DNA of 64,000 bases from UBA2093 sp044340485. Its GTDB lineage: Bacteria; Actinomycetota; Acidimicrobiia; Acidimicrobiales; Ilumatobacteraceae. Shown piece by piece: positions 34,874 through 43,782 of this stretch (position 1 is the first letter of the stretch; each line of letters starts with the position of its first letter). The notes under the pieces are model-generated. The model did not search any database. It had not been told where the DNA came from and worked only from the letters and a program-made list of their open reading frames with translations. The DNA is taken from the NCBI GenBank assembly GCA_044340485.1, contig JBIITN010000004.1, forward strand, positions 30,832 to 94,831, read 5' to 3'. The translations under genes were made by a program, and so were the position numbers.

Positions 34874-35935
34874 GTGTTAGAAACTCACGGTCTTGTGTGC
34901 GCCCACCATCACTTGTATTCGGCGCTCGCACGTGGGATGCCGGCGCCGCCAAAAACGCCTCACACATTTATTGAAGTACTCGAACAGGTGTGGTGGCGAC
35001 TTGACGCCGCTCTCGATCTCGACATGCTCTATTGGTCTGGAGCTCTCGGTGCAGCCGAAGCAGTGCTGTGTGGGACAACAGCCATCATCGACCATCACGA
35101 ATCTCCGAATGCCATCGAAGGAAGCCTCTCAGCGCTTGCAGATGGAGCCGCCCTCGTTGGCGTGCGAACCAACTTGTGTTATGGCGTCACTGATCGCTGG
35201 GACGAAGCAGGTTTGTCTTCTCACGTCCCAACTCAACGTGCAATAACCGACGCGGCCCGTCGAGGACTTCTCGAGAATGAACGTTATTTACATGATGGCG
35301 GTCGGGGCATGATTGGCGTGCACGCGTCGTTTACATGTAGCGATGAATTACTGCACACAGCCGCAGACGCAGCACAACGCCTAGGGGTGGGAGTTCATAT
35401 CCATGTAGCTGAAGGACCAGATGATGCTGATGCATATTCGCGCCTAAAAGATCTTGCAACTGACGATTGGCTTCTTGTGCACTGTGTGAATCTGAAAGAA
35501 GAACTTCCCGGCACCATCGTGCACAATCCACGATCAAACATGAATAACGCAGTCGGTTACGCAAGACCGACACGGTTCTCGAATCGAGTCGTGTTGGGAA
35601 CTGATGGGATCGGCGCAGACATGTTTGATGAAGCACGACTCACGTATGTGAAACTTCGCGAAGACAATCTGACGGCAACTCCCGACACTGCATGGCAGTG
35701 GCTGACCAATGGTGAGGAACTTTTCCCGGAGGTTCGACAAGACCGCGTTATGTGGAATTACGATCACGTCGATAGTCCATGGCACATGGCATTCACCACA
35801 GGCGTTCGTCCAAACGACGTCTTTATAAGCGGCAAACACGTTGTAAAAGACGGACAACCCGTCTCGTTCGACATTAATGAGATTCGAGCCAAAAGTGCTG
35901 AAGCTGCCATCCGACTACACAAGCGACTCGCTTAG
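34874..35935 (+). CDS. SsnA-like amidohydrolase lacking the usual N-terminal region
   Basis: This 353-residue metal-dependent amidohydrolase resembles SsnA and chlorohydrolase/guanine-deaminase relatives. It starts only a few residues before the HxH metal motif (CAHHHLYSALARGM at residues 9-22), so the usual N-terminal beta-sandwich segment of about 50 residues is missing. Other motifs are intact: TAIIDHHESPNAIEGSLSAL, VHIHVAEGPDDADAYSRLK, HNPRSNMNNAVGYA and LGTDGIGADMFDEARL. The C-terminal sandwich part is also short. GTG 34874 is the first start codon in this frame, two bases after the upstream stop. The likely reaction is deamination of a purine or related ring, as in purine clusters that carry ssnA. 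Confidence 0.78.
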   Translation: MLETHGLVCAHHHLYSALARGMPAPPKTPHTFIEVLEQVWWRLDAALDLDMLYWSGALGAAEAVLCGTTAIIDHHESPNAIEGSLSALADGAALVGVRTNLCYGVTDRWDEAGLSSHVPTQRAITDAARRGLLENERYLHDGGRGMIGVHASFTCSDELLHTAADAAQRLGVGVHIHVAEGPDDADAYSRLKDLATDDWLLVHCVNLKEELPGTIVHNPRSNMNNAVGYARPTRFSNRVVLGTDGIGADMFDEARLTYVKLREDNLTATPDTAWQWLTNGEELFPEVRQDRVMWNYDHVDSPWHMAFTTGVRPNDVFISGKHVVKDGQPVSFDINEIRAKSAEAAIRLHKRLA

Positions 35936-35944
35936 GAGATACCG

Positions 35945-36808
35945 ATGACAGTTTTACTTCCTACTTCGCTTGATGAAGCACTACAGATGCTGTCAGAGCA
36001 TCCGTCCGCAGATCTTTTGACTGGCGGAACAGATCTGATGGTGGAGGTCAATTTCAATCACCGCAAACCAACCACAGTGATTGCATTGCGGCAACTCGCC
36101 GAGTTGCACACCTGGTCGATAGACCAGCAAACACAACGGATCACAATCGGCGCCGGGGTTCCGTACGCCGAGATGGAACACGGCCCCTTGGCTGATGCTT
36201 TGCCGTGTTTGGCAGAAGCGGCGCGTACTGTGGGGTCTCCACAGATTCGCGCGGCAGGAACGTTGGGTGGCAACTTAGGAACCTGTTCACCCGCTGGTGA
36301 TGGCCTACCTGTTTTGTCTGCTCTCGACGCAACGATTCATCTGTCTTCTCAGTCCGGTAGTCGCGAGATTTCCTTTCATGACTTCATGACGGGACCAAAA
36401 CGCAATGCTCGACAACCGGGTGAGATCATCACCAGCGTTTCAATGAACATCCCAACCGGCTGGCAAGGATACGCAAAAGTCGGAGTACGTAATGCAATGG
36501 TGATTTCCGTGGCCTCTGCGTGTTTAGTGATCGACAGCGGCTCCAATAGTAAAGACAACGACCAACCATCTGTTCGTATCGCTCTTGGTTCAGTAGGTCC
36601 CACCATCATTCGTTGTCGCGAGACCGAGAATTGGTGGAACAACCTCCCCAATGCTGAGAAACGTTCTGCGTCCGTTATTCAAGAATTTGGAGTTCGTGCG
36701 GGTCAAGAATCGCGACCTATTGATGACCATCGATCCACCGCCGAGTATCGCCGTCATGCGATTTCTGTTTTGTCCAGTCGTCTTCTACACAGAGGAACAC
36801 AATCATGA
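35945..36808 (+). CDS. Xanthine dehydrogenase-type FAD-binding subunit
   Basis: This 287-residue subunit belongs to the CoxM/XdhB family that carries FAD in molybdenum hydroxylases. The FAD-binding loops are LLTGGTDLMVEVNF near residue 25 and AAGTLGGNLGTCSPAGDGLPVLSAL near 101. A C-terminal CO-dehydrogenase flavoprotein domain follows from about 180. TAGGAG precedes ATG 35945. The stop overlaps the start of the [2Fe-2S] subunit gene (ATGA). It accepts electrons from the iron-sulfur subunit and passes them to NAD or another acceptor. Confidence 0.93.
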   Translation: MTVLLPTSLDEALQMLSEHPSADLLTGGTDLMVEVNFNHRKPTTVIALRQLAELHTWSIDQQTQRITIGAGVPYAEMEHGPLADALPCLAEAARTVGSPQIRAAGTLGGNLGTCSPAGDGLPVLSALDATIHLSSQSGSREISFHDFMTGPKRNARQPGEIITSVSMNIPTGWQGYAKVGVRNAMVISVASACLVIDSGSNSKDNDQPSVRIALGSVGPTIIRCRETENWWNNLPNAEKRSASVIQEFGVRAGQESRPIDDHRSTAEYRRHAISVLSSRLLHRGTQS

Positions 36809-37293
36809 GCGAACACGAGATCTACACACTGCGCATTAATGGTGACGAACACCATGTGAAAGACGCATGGATCGGAGAGTCACTTCTCTATGTTTTACGC
36901 GAGAGACTCGGACTTCCCGGCGCAAAGGGTGCCTGCGAGCAAGGCGAGTGTGGAAGTTGCACCGTGGTACTAGATGGCGATGCCGTGTGTAGCTGCTTGG
37001 TTCTCGCCGCTTCCGCGGTTGGTTCAGAGATTGCAACCGTCGAGGGTCTGAGCCCGGACGGATCACTCACTGATGTGCAGCAAGCGTTCATTGATGAAGG
37101 TGCAGTGCAGTGTGGCTTTTGCACGCCTGGTTTGATCATGGCTGTACACCATCTTCTTGACCACAACACAACACCAACCGAACTTGAGGTCAAAGAAGCA
37201 CTGTCAGGAAACATTTGTCGCTGTACGGGGTATGGACGAATCTTTGCAGCAGTTGACAAAGTTGTATCAGTTCGCTTAGGAGCATCGCAATGA
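36805..37293 (+). CDS. Xanthine dehydrogenase-type [2Fe-2S] subunit
   Basis: This 162-residue subunit carries two [2Fe-2S] clusters. The plant-type ferredoxin cluster uses Cys44, Cys49, Cys52 and Cys64 (CEQGECGSC). The second, four-helix-bundle cluster uses Cys103 and Cys106 (CGFCTPG) and Cys138 and Cys140 (ICRCTGYG). It relays electrons between the molybdenum centre and FAD. Both ends overlap its neighbours by four bases (ATGA), so the three subunits are translated as a coupled set. Confidence 0.95.
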   Translation: MSEHEIYTLRINGDEHHVKDAWIGESLLYVLRERLGLPGAKGACEQGECGSCTVVLDGDAVCSCLVLAASAVGSEIATVEGLSPDGSLTDVQQAFIDEGAVQCGFCTPGLIMAVHHLLDHNTTPTELEVKEALSGNICRCTGYGRIFAAVDKVVSVRLGASQ

Positions 37294-39560
37294 GCAGCGT
37301 CTCTACGTCCACTCGTCAACGTGATGTATTGGGCACAAGTGCACTACGTCCAGACGGCGGAGCCAAAGTACAGGGATCATTTGCGTTCTCTTCAGACCTG
37401 TGGGCAGAAAACATGTTGTGGGGTGCAACACTTCGCTCGCCACACCCGTATGCGCGCATTATCTCGATTGATACAACTGCTGCATGGAAGATTGCAGGTG
37501 TTGAAACCATCATCACCCATGAAGATGTACCCGGGCAGTTGACATACGGCCTCATTTCCAGTGATCAACCCGTGTTTGCCAAAGATTTTGTACGTTACAT
37601 GGGGGAACCTATCGCAGCAGTAGCTGCGGATCATCCTGAGACATGCCGTCGTGCACTCGCAGCGATTGTTGTGGAGTACGAAGTTCTCACCCCTCTAGCA
37701 GACGGAGAACGCGCTCTCGACCCAACAGTTGCTCCTATTCACCCAGACGGAAATGTGATTCGCGAGTTACAGATCATTCGCGGTGATCAAAGCGCCACCG
37801 GGCCAATTGTTGTCGAAGGTACCTATGAGTTAGGCATTCAAGATCAAGCGTTCTTAGGCACAGAAGCAGCACTTGCACTTCCCGATCATGATGGAAAAGG
37901 CGTGGACGTGTATGTGGCCACACAGTGGTTGCATGAAGACCAAAAGCAAATGGCTGCATGCCTCAACCTGCCTGTCGACAAGGTTCGCCTCACTTTGGGC
38001 GGTGTTGGAGGTGCATTCGGCGCGCGGGAAGACATCAGTCTGCAAGTGCACTGTGCGCTACTGGCACTGCGCACATCGCGACCAATCAAAATGCAATATG
38101 GACGCGAAGAGAGTTTCTTTGGCCATGTCCATCGCCATCCGGCCAAGATTTGGATGCGTCACCACGCAGATGCCGACGGACGAATCATCAGAGTCGAGTC
38201 GCGGATGTTGCTCGACGGTGGAGCGTATGCCTCTACATCGTCTGCAGTGTTGACCAACGCAGCAACTCATGCACAGGGTCCGTACAAATGTGACAACGCA
38301 ACCGTCTATAGCTATGCGGTGCGCACCAATAATCCACCGTGCGGTGCGATGCGTGGATTTGGCGTTGTTCAAGCCTGTTTTGCTCATGAAAGTCAAATGG
38401 ACAAGATTGCAGCTGCTGCTCTTATCAGCCCAGTTGAAGTGCGACTGCGCAATGCGATGGAAACCGGCGATTTACTCATCACCGGTCAACCCGTTGAAAG
38501 CGTCGCACCAGTTGCTCGTTGCATTCGTGAGACTGCGGCACTTCCAATGCCAGATGAATTATCACCTACACCCGATCCGCTGGAATTACCCGGCGGATCT
38601 GGGCGCACAGCTGACCGTCAACACATCAAGCGCGGTATTGGCTGGGGTGTCTCAATTAAGAACATCATGTACTCAGAGGGCTTCGATGATTACTCCACAG
38701 CACGCGTGACCTTGCAAGACGGTGTAGTGACCTTGAAATTCGCCACCAGCGAAGTGGGACAAGGTTTTGTCACTCTTGCGCCACAGATAGCTCGCACAGT
38801 TCTTGGCGTTGATCAGATACTGATTGATCCCATGGATACAAGCATTGGATCAGCCGGCTCCACCAGTGCGTCACGACAAACATGGATGAGTGGCGGTGCC
38901 GTTGATGGAGCATGTCGCCTCGTTCGTGAACGCCTCTTTGAACGCGTGGGTCAACAACACAACATTGATCCCCTGCGCCTTGCCATCGATGGGACTGACG
39001 TGGTCGACACAATGGGCGATCTTCGCATCTCTGTCGCTGAAGCGACACTTGGCCAGCGTTTTGAGGAAACATTCGAGTATCACCATCGCCCAACTGAAGA
39101 CCTTGACGAGAACGGACAAGGAAACTGCCATGTGGCGTTCGCATTTGTTGCACACCGCGCAGTTGTTGATGTCGATACAGAACTCGGATTAGTCAAGGTC
39201 GTGCAGGTTGCTACTGCACAAGACATTGGACGAGCTCTCAACCCACTATCAGTAGTAGGTCAAATTGAAGGTGGCATTGCCCAAGGACTTGGTCTTGCTG
39301 TTATGGAAGAAATCATTGTCGACAATGGCCGGGTACGAAATCCTAGTTTCACCGATTACTTGTTGCCCACCGCTCTCGATGCGCCAGTAGTTGTCGCATC
39401 ATTTGTGGAGGAACCAGATCCACAGGCGCCGTTAGGCGCAAAGGGCGTGGGAGAGCCACCGTGTATTTCGGTTACCCCAGCCATTGTTGCTGCTATTCGC
39501 GACGCAACCGGCAAGGATCTCTCTCGCGTCCCTGTGCGACCGTACGATATTTGTTTGTGA
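37290..39560 (+). CDS. Xanthine dehydrogenase-type molybdopterin-binding subunit
   Basis: This 756-residue subunit is the catalytic part of a xanthine-dehydrogenase-family molybdenum hydroxylase. Motifs are RYMGEPIAAVAADHPE near residue 106, GGVGGAFGAREDI near 236, GAMRGFGVVQACFAHESQMD near 350, GSAGSTSASRQTWMSGGAV near 520 and the terminal GAKGVGEPPCISVTPAI near 715 with the catalytic Glu. The family oxidises purines, aldehydes or N-heterocycles with water as oxygen source. Neighbouring ureide enzymes favour xanthine or hypoxanthine, but this is inferred. The cofactor-maturation chaperone (XdhC/CoxF type) is not next to it. The stop is three bases from the end of the convergent monooxygenase. 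Confidence 0.93.
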   Translation: MSSVSTSTRQRDVLGTSALRPDGGAKVQGSFAFSSDLWAENMLWGATLRSPHPYARIISIDTTAAWKIAGVETIITHEDVPGQLTYGLISSDQPVFAKDFVRYMGEPIAAVAADHPETCRRALAAIVVEYEVLTPLADGERALDPTVAPIHPDGNVIRELQIIRGDQSATGPIVVEGTYELGIQDQAFLGTEAALALPDHDGKGVDVYVATQWLHEDQKQMAACLNLPVDKVRLTLGGVGGAFGAREDISLQVHCALLALRTSRPIKMQYGREESFFGHVHRHPAKIWMRHHADADGRIIRVESRMLLDGGAYASTSSAVLTNAATHAQGPYKCDNATVYSYAVRTNNPPCGAMRGFGVVQACFAHESQMDKIAAAALISPVEVRLRNAMETGDLLITGQPVESVAPVARCIRETAALPMPDELSPTPDPLELPGGSGRTADRQHIKRGIGWGVSIKNIMYSEGFDDYSTARVTLQDGVVTLKFATSEVGQGFVTLAPQIARTVLGVDQILIDPMDTSIGSAGSTSASRQTWMSGGAVDGACRLVRERLFERVGQQHNIDPLRLAIDGTDVVDTMGDLRISVAEATLGQRFEETFEYHHRPTEDLDENGQGNCHVAFAFVAHRAVVDVDTELGLVKVVQVATAQDIGRALNPLSVVGQIEGGIAQGLGLAVMEEIIVDNGRVRNPSFTDYLLPTALDAPVVVASFVEEPDPQAPLGAKGVGEPPCISVTPAIVAAIRDATGKDLSRVPVRPYDICL

Positions 39561-39563
39561 GAA

Positions 39564-41489
39564 CTAACTCAGAGCGTTGTACTGCTCTGGTTTGATCTCT
39601 TGCACTTGTTGCCAGTACTCAAGCAGGCTAAACGGCCAGTTTTGTGCAACACGGTTGTATTCGTTGCGGTACCACGAATTCACTGTGGCAACTCCCCACA
39701 CCATGCCGGCATTGCCCTGGTCGACACGCTCGTTATACGCGTTGTGCACTTCTTGCTTCACATCAAGGGCTTTCAAGTTGTTTCGCAATAAGTGTTCGAC
39801 ATAGCGCATCACATAGGTGACTTCGCATTCAGTGAAATAGATGATGCTTCCGTTTACAACGATGTTGGTGTTTGGACCGTAGAGAATGAAGAAGTTCGGG
39901 AACTTTGGAACTGTGACACCCATGAATGCACGAGCGTCGCCTTTCCATTCGCGCTGCAATTCGACTCCATTCAAGCCGACAACTTCCATTGGCATAAGGA
40001 ACTTTGATGGCTGGAAGCCAGTTGCGTAGATGATGATATCCACTTCACGAAGTACACCTTCCACGTCACGAACGCCGTTTTCCTCAATTGATGCGATTCG
40101 ATCGGTTACAAGCGACACGTTGTCACGCTTTAGCGTGCGCGCCCAAATGCCGTTATCAACCACAATTCGCTTCGATGCTGGCGGATACTGGGGAATCACT
40201 TTCTCGAGTAGATCAGGGCGGTCGCCGAATTGCTCAGTGAGGTAATCCACGAGCATCGCGCGCATTTCTTGGTTTGCCGGACTCACCGAAAGAGTTTGAT
40301 CTTTCCAATTTGGGTCCACCTGACATGCGGGCAACATGCCCTCACTTCCACGCCAGAACAGCCAGAAGCGATACCACTGGGCGTAGCCAGGAATATTTCC
40401 AAACAACCACTGTAAACCTGGTGCTACTGACTCGTGGTACTCAGGAATTCCAAAGAACCAGTTTGGCGTGCGTTGATACAAATCAACATGAGCAGCTTGC
40501 GCCGCGACAGTTGGCATCAACTGAACTGCGCTAGCAGCAGAACCTATGACTGCCACACGCTTTCCTTTGATGTCGACATCTGTGCGATAGCGAGCTGTAT
40601 GCCAACTTTCGCCCTTGAACTTATCGATGCCAACAACATCTGGCATGTTGGGACGATTCAACTGACCGACAGCTGAGATGACTGCATCTGCTTCAAAATT
40701 CTTTTTCTGACCATTTGAAGTGGTCTCCACCGTCCACTTGCCTGATTTTTCATCAAATACACTGCGGTGTACTTCGGTATTGAAGTTGATCAATGGACGA
40801 ATGCCGAATTTGTCTGCACAATTGCGGAAATAATCAAGCAAAGTTGCTTGTGCTGAGTAATAACCTGGCCAGTCATTGCGTTGTTCGAACGAGTAGCTAT
40901 ACATGTGGTTCGCGACATCTACGCGACAACCTGGGTACACGTTCTCGAGCCATGTACCACCAACGTCGGCATTCTTATCGACTAATTCAACCTCGACACC
41001 TGCCTGACGCAAACGGTGAGCGGCAAGGATGCCAGACATTCCTGCACCGACTATCAACACCTTGAACGAGCGTCCGGGGGCAATGTCTTTCAAGTTCCAC
41101 TGCGGAGCACGAAGATCATCGCCAGTCACTGACAACTCTTCTTTGAGCAACGGCAAATAGTTGGCGTCCATTGACGTTCCCGACGCCCATTCCATTGCTT
41201 TGCGCATGTCATCGTCCGAACGAGACAACTCAACATTTGCACCGCTATCACGGAACTTCTTCAGCACAGCCAGGGCAATCGTGCGAATCTCGGCCTGCTG
41301 TTCGTCTGTCATTCCACCTTGTGGCATTCCTACGAGTGCGGGGTCAGGTCGAAGGTGTGGCTTCAAGATCGTGTAGTTACCTGTGATATACGCAAGTGCC
41401 GGCAACAACGACGGACACGAGGCGTCGGCCAAGTGCTGCTCGAGTTCTGAGTCGGACACGTTTTTCGGGAATGAAACGGCTTTTGTCAT
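39564..41489 (-). CDS. Baeyer-Villiger-type flavin monooxygenase, 4-hydroxyacetophenone monooxygenase-like
   Basis: This 641-residue FAD/NADPH monooxygenase has a helical N-terminal extension of about 140 residues before the first Rossmann motif (LIVGAGMSGILAAHRL, 145-160). HAPMO-type enzymes share this extension and length. DVGGTWLENVYPGCRVD and the second Rossmann GKRVAVIGSAASAVQ are present. The Baeyer-Villiger fingerprint FxGxxxHxxxW is FKGESWHTARY here, with Tyr replacing Trp. Such enzymes insert oxygen next to a ketone to form an ester. The start ATG 41489 (MTKAVSFPKN) is chosen; earlier in-frame starts add unrelated sequence. Divergent to it lie DUF35, thiolase and EthD genes, suggesting a shared catabolic route. 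Confidence 0.88.
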   Translation of the reverse strand: MTKAVSFPKNVSDSELEQHLADASCPSLLPALAYITGNYTILKPHLRPDPALVGMPQGGMTDEQQAEIRTIALAVLKKFRDSGANVELSRSDDDMRKAMEWASGTSMDANYLPLLKEELSVTGDDLRAPQWNLKDIAPGRSFKVLIVGAGMSGILAAHRLRQAGVEVELVDKNADVGGTWLENVYPGCRVDVANHMYSYSFEQRNDWPGYYSAQATLLDYFRNCADKFGIRPLINFNTEVHRSVFDEKSGKWTVETTSNGQKKNFEADAVISAVGQLNRPNMPDVVGIDKFKGESWHTARYRTDVDIKGKRVAVIGSAASAVQLMPTVAAQAAHVDLYQRTPNWFFGIPEYHESVAPGLQWLFGNIPGYAQWYRFWLFWRGSEGMLPACQVDPNWKDQTLSVSPANQEMRAMLVDYLTEQFGDRPDLLEKVIPQYPPASKRIVVDNGIWARTLKRDNVSLVTDRIASIEENGVRDVEGVLREVDIIIYATGFQPSKFLMPMEVVGLNGVELQREWKGDARAFMGVTVPKFPNFFILYGPNTNIVVNGSIIYFTECEVTYVMRYVEHLLRNNLKALDVKQEVHNAYNERVDQGNAGMVWGVATVNSWYRNEYNRVAQNWPFSLLEYWQQVQEIKPEQYNALS

Positions 41490-41619
41490 ATACAAGTTTT
41501 TAGCGCATCCGACGCCCTCGTGGCGAGCGATTCGATCAATTAGATGAATGAAAAAGACACACCCTGGAGCAATTAGCCTGTGAGGCGACCCCGCCACCAC
41601 GACTCACCAGAGGTTTTGC

Positions 41620-42015
41620 ATGTCCAGCACTGTTGTCCCCCACGTTGATTACCTTGTATTAGGCGACAATCCACACCTGGTCGCAAATGAATGCACCAAC
41701 TGCTCTGCGCGTTTTTTCGGACGCCGCAACGCCTGTGCCAATTGCTCGGGAACTGACTTTCGTATCGTCCCCATAGCGACAGAAGGGGTCTTACGCTCAT
41801 TCACGATCGTCACTTTTGCACCACCAGGAGTGCCTGTGCCATTTACGGCCGGAATCATCGACTGCGGCGGAACCAGTGTTCGTGCAAACATCATCAACGT
41901 AGATCCCACTCCAGACAAAGTCTCACTTGGTATGAAAGTGAAACTCGCCACCTATTCGCTCGGAAAAGACGACAACGGCGTCGAAGCAATCGCTTTTGGC
42001 TACGAACCCGCGTGA
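41620..42015 (+). CDS. DUF35 / Zn-ribbon OB-fold protein
   Basis: This 131-residue protein has an N-terminal rubredoxin-like zinc ribbon, NECTNCSARFFGRRNACANCS (two CxxC pairs at about residues 25-43), and a C-terminal OB fold (GVLRSFTIVTF, VPFTAGIIDCG, LGMKVKLATY). Such proteins act as partners of SCP2-type thiolases, acyl-CoA aldolases or hydratases, where they bind acyl-CoA and stabilise the complex. The thiolase gene follows after 69 bases, matching the usual pairing. GAGG lies ahead of ATG 41620. Confidence 0.88.
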   Translation: MSSTVVPHVDYLVLGDNPHLVANECTNCSARFFGRRNACANCSGTDFRIVPIATEGVLRSFTIVTFAPPGVPVPFTAGIIDCGGTSVRANIINVDPTPDKVSLGMKVKLATYSLGKDDNGVEAIAFGYEPA

Positions 42016-42084
42016 TCAAATAACACACTCACCAACAACGACGACAAATTCGCACTTACATCCACTTACAACAGGAGAACGACC

Positions 42085-43284
42085 ATGGCTACAGAAGACA
42101 TTTACATCCTCGGAATCAACATGACAAAGTTTGGAAAACATCCAGACAAAGACACCGTTGACCTCGCTGCGCAAGCGGCCCTCGCGGCGCTCAAAGACGG
42201 CGGCGTCACAATGAAGGACATGGGCGTGATGGCGGCTGGTTGTCTATTCGGTGAAGGCAGTGTTGCACAGTCGATTCAAAAACAAATTGGCCAGACCGGA
42301 ATTCCGGCATATAACGTGTCGAATGCTTGTGCCACAGGGGCAACTGCTTTACGCACAACGATTATGGCCATTAAAGCTGGCGAGTGCGACATGGGACTAG
42401 CCGTAGGAGTTGAAAAACTCGCTGGCGCTGGACTACTTGGCGCAAAGTCACGCACAGATGGAAAAGTGTTTGAGCCAAAGGGGCGCTTTGGTGCCGTAGT
42501 TCCCACCGACGGTCTTATTGGTACCGACAATATGCCAGGAACCTTCGCCCAGGTTGGCATGGAATATGGACACAAATACGGCGGTGCAACATTTGAGTTG
42601 TTCGCCAAGATTGCCGAGAAGAACCATGCACACTCCACGCTAAATCCCCTTGCTGCCTACACCAAGCGAATGACGCTTGACGAGATCATGAACGACGTCA
42701 TGATCGCCTACCCCAATACCCGTTCCATGTGTTCAGCAAACTGCGACGGTGCAGCCGCTGCGGTAGTGGTGAGCGGCAACAAATTGAAGACCCTCTCGAA
42801 GGAACAACAGCGCCGCGCGATCAAGGTGTCAGCATCGATCTTGACAAGCGATCCATATCAAGAAGCTTGCCAAGTGCTACCAGACGTCAACACCCTTACT
42901 CGCATTGCCGCTAAGCAAGCATATGAACAAGCTGGCGTTGGCCCAGAAGATCTGGACCTAGTAGAGCTACATGACTGCTTCGCAACTGCTGAACTTGTTC
43001 ACTACGACAACTTGATGTTGTGCGAAGAAGGTGGTGCAGTCGACTTCTTTAACTCCGGCGCGACATGGCGCGATGGTCGTCTTCCTGTCAATGTCTCTGG
43101 TGGCCTTGAATCCAAGGGCCACCCCATTGCGGCAACAGGCATCGCCAACATCTGGGAAGTGTGTCATCACCTCCGTGGCGAAGCGGGCGACCGCCAGATT
43201 GAAGGAGCAAAGGTCGGTATGGCTCATGTCATTGGCCTCGGATCTGCGTGTGGCCTTCATATCTTGGAGAAATCAGCCCTCTAA
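42085..43284 (+). CDS. SCP2-type thiolase / lipid-transfer protein
   Basis: This 399-residue thiolase-fold enzyme belongs to the SCP-x/lipid-transfer protein branch. The nucleophilic Cys82 is in VSNACATGATALR. ELHDCFATAELVHYDNL and GGLESKGHPIAATG supply His residues, and the closing GLGSACGLHIL is typical. Members cleave 3-ketoacyl-CoA or act as retro-aldolases on branched acyl-CoA, often together with a DUF35 partner such as the one just upstream. CAGGAG lies seven bases before ATG 42085. The exact acyl-CoA is not known. Confidence 0.92.
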   Translation: MATEDIYILGINMTKFGKHPDKDTVDLAAQAALAALKDGGVTMKDMGVMAAGCLFGEGSVAQSIQKQIGQTGIPAYNVSNACATGATALRTTIMAIKAGECDMGLAVGVEKLAGAGLLGAKSRTDGKVFEPKGRFGAVVPTDGLIGTDNMPGTFAQVGMEYGHKYGGATFELFAKIAEKNHAHSTLNPLAAYTKRMTLDEIMNDVMIAYPNTRSMCSANCDGAAAAVVVSGNKLKTLSKEQQRRAIKVSASILTSDPYQEACQVLPDVNTLTRIAAKQAYEQAGVGPEDLDLVELHDCFATAELVHYDNLMLCEEGGAVDFFNSGATWRDGRLPVNVSGGLESKGHPIAATGIANIWEVCHHLRGEAGDRQIEGAKVGMAHVIGLGSACGLHILEKSAL

Positions 43285-43359
43285 GAAGCACTTTCTTTAC
43301 CAGTATCAATCTGGCGTGGTGGGAGTCGCCTCGAGCGTTCTACACTGGTTTTCCAATCA

Positions 43360-43373
43360 GTGACGTGCGTCAT
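43360..43373. promoter_or_regulatory. Near-match to the GTGAC-N4-GTCAC palindrome, upstream of EthD gene
   Basis: GTGACGTGCGTCAT has the same two arms and spacing as the palindromes ahead of the ABC transporter genes, with one mismatch in the last base. It ends 32 bases before ATG 43406. Confidence 0.4.
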
Positions 43374-43405
43374 GTCCTGATCTTCTACTGAAGGGAACAA
43401 CAACC

Positions 43406-43702
43406 ATGATTCGAGTCAGCGTGCTCTATCCAAAGAGCGACGGAACCACCTTTGACATGGACTACTACAAGACCAAGCACCGCGATCTTTGCTTCCAAGT
43501 CCTCCCAGACTTGAAGAAAATGGACGTGGAGCAAGGCCTTGATGGTCCATACATCGCAGCAGGTCATCTCTTTTTCGACAACATGGAAGAGTTGCAGCGC
43601 AGCATGGGTGGCGCAGATGCAGTGAAGGCACAAGAAGATGTGCGTAACTACACAAACTGCGAACCAGCAATTCAGATCTCACAGGTCATTCCCGTTAACT
43701 GA
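43406..43702 (+). CDS. EthD family protein
   Basis: This 98-residue protein matches the EthD/dimeric ferredoxin-like fold: MIRVSVLYPKSDGTTFDMDYY, KTKHRDLC, VLPDLKKMDVEQGL, PYIAAGHLFFDNMEELQRSM and SQVIPVN at the end. EthD is required for ethyl tert-butyl ether degradation in Rhodococcus, and relatives often accompany oxygenases, but their reaction is not settled. A GAAGGGA ribosome site precedes the ATG. It lies downstream of DUF35-thiolase with a 121-base gap that includes a possible operator, so it may be expressed separately. A strong terminator follows. Confidence 0.88.
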   Translation: MIRVSVLYPKSDGTTFDMDYYKTKHRDLCFQVLPDLKKMDVEQGLDGPYIAAGHLFFDNMEELQRSMGGADAVKAQEDVRNYTNCEPAIQISQVIPVN

Positions 43703-43714
43703 AATAGTTCAATC

Positions 43715-43748
43715 AAAAAAGGCGGCAGGGTCACCTGCCGCCTTTTTT
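43715..43748. terminator. Bidirectional Rho-independent terminator
   Basis: A perfect 15-base-pair stem (six A/T pairs, then GGCGGCAGG with CCTGCCGCC) and a GTCA loop, flanked by A and T runs, sits between the convergent EthD and livF genes. It can stop transcription from both sides. Confidence 0.92.
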
Positions 43749-43782
43749 ATGTTCTGAAAGAATTTCTCGCAGTCGTCAGCCT

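Noticed and set aside
39558..39563. Fusion or read-through between molybdenum hydroxylase and monooxygenase genes
   Set aside because: The genes are convergent with three bases between stops, and both proteins are full length.
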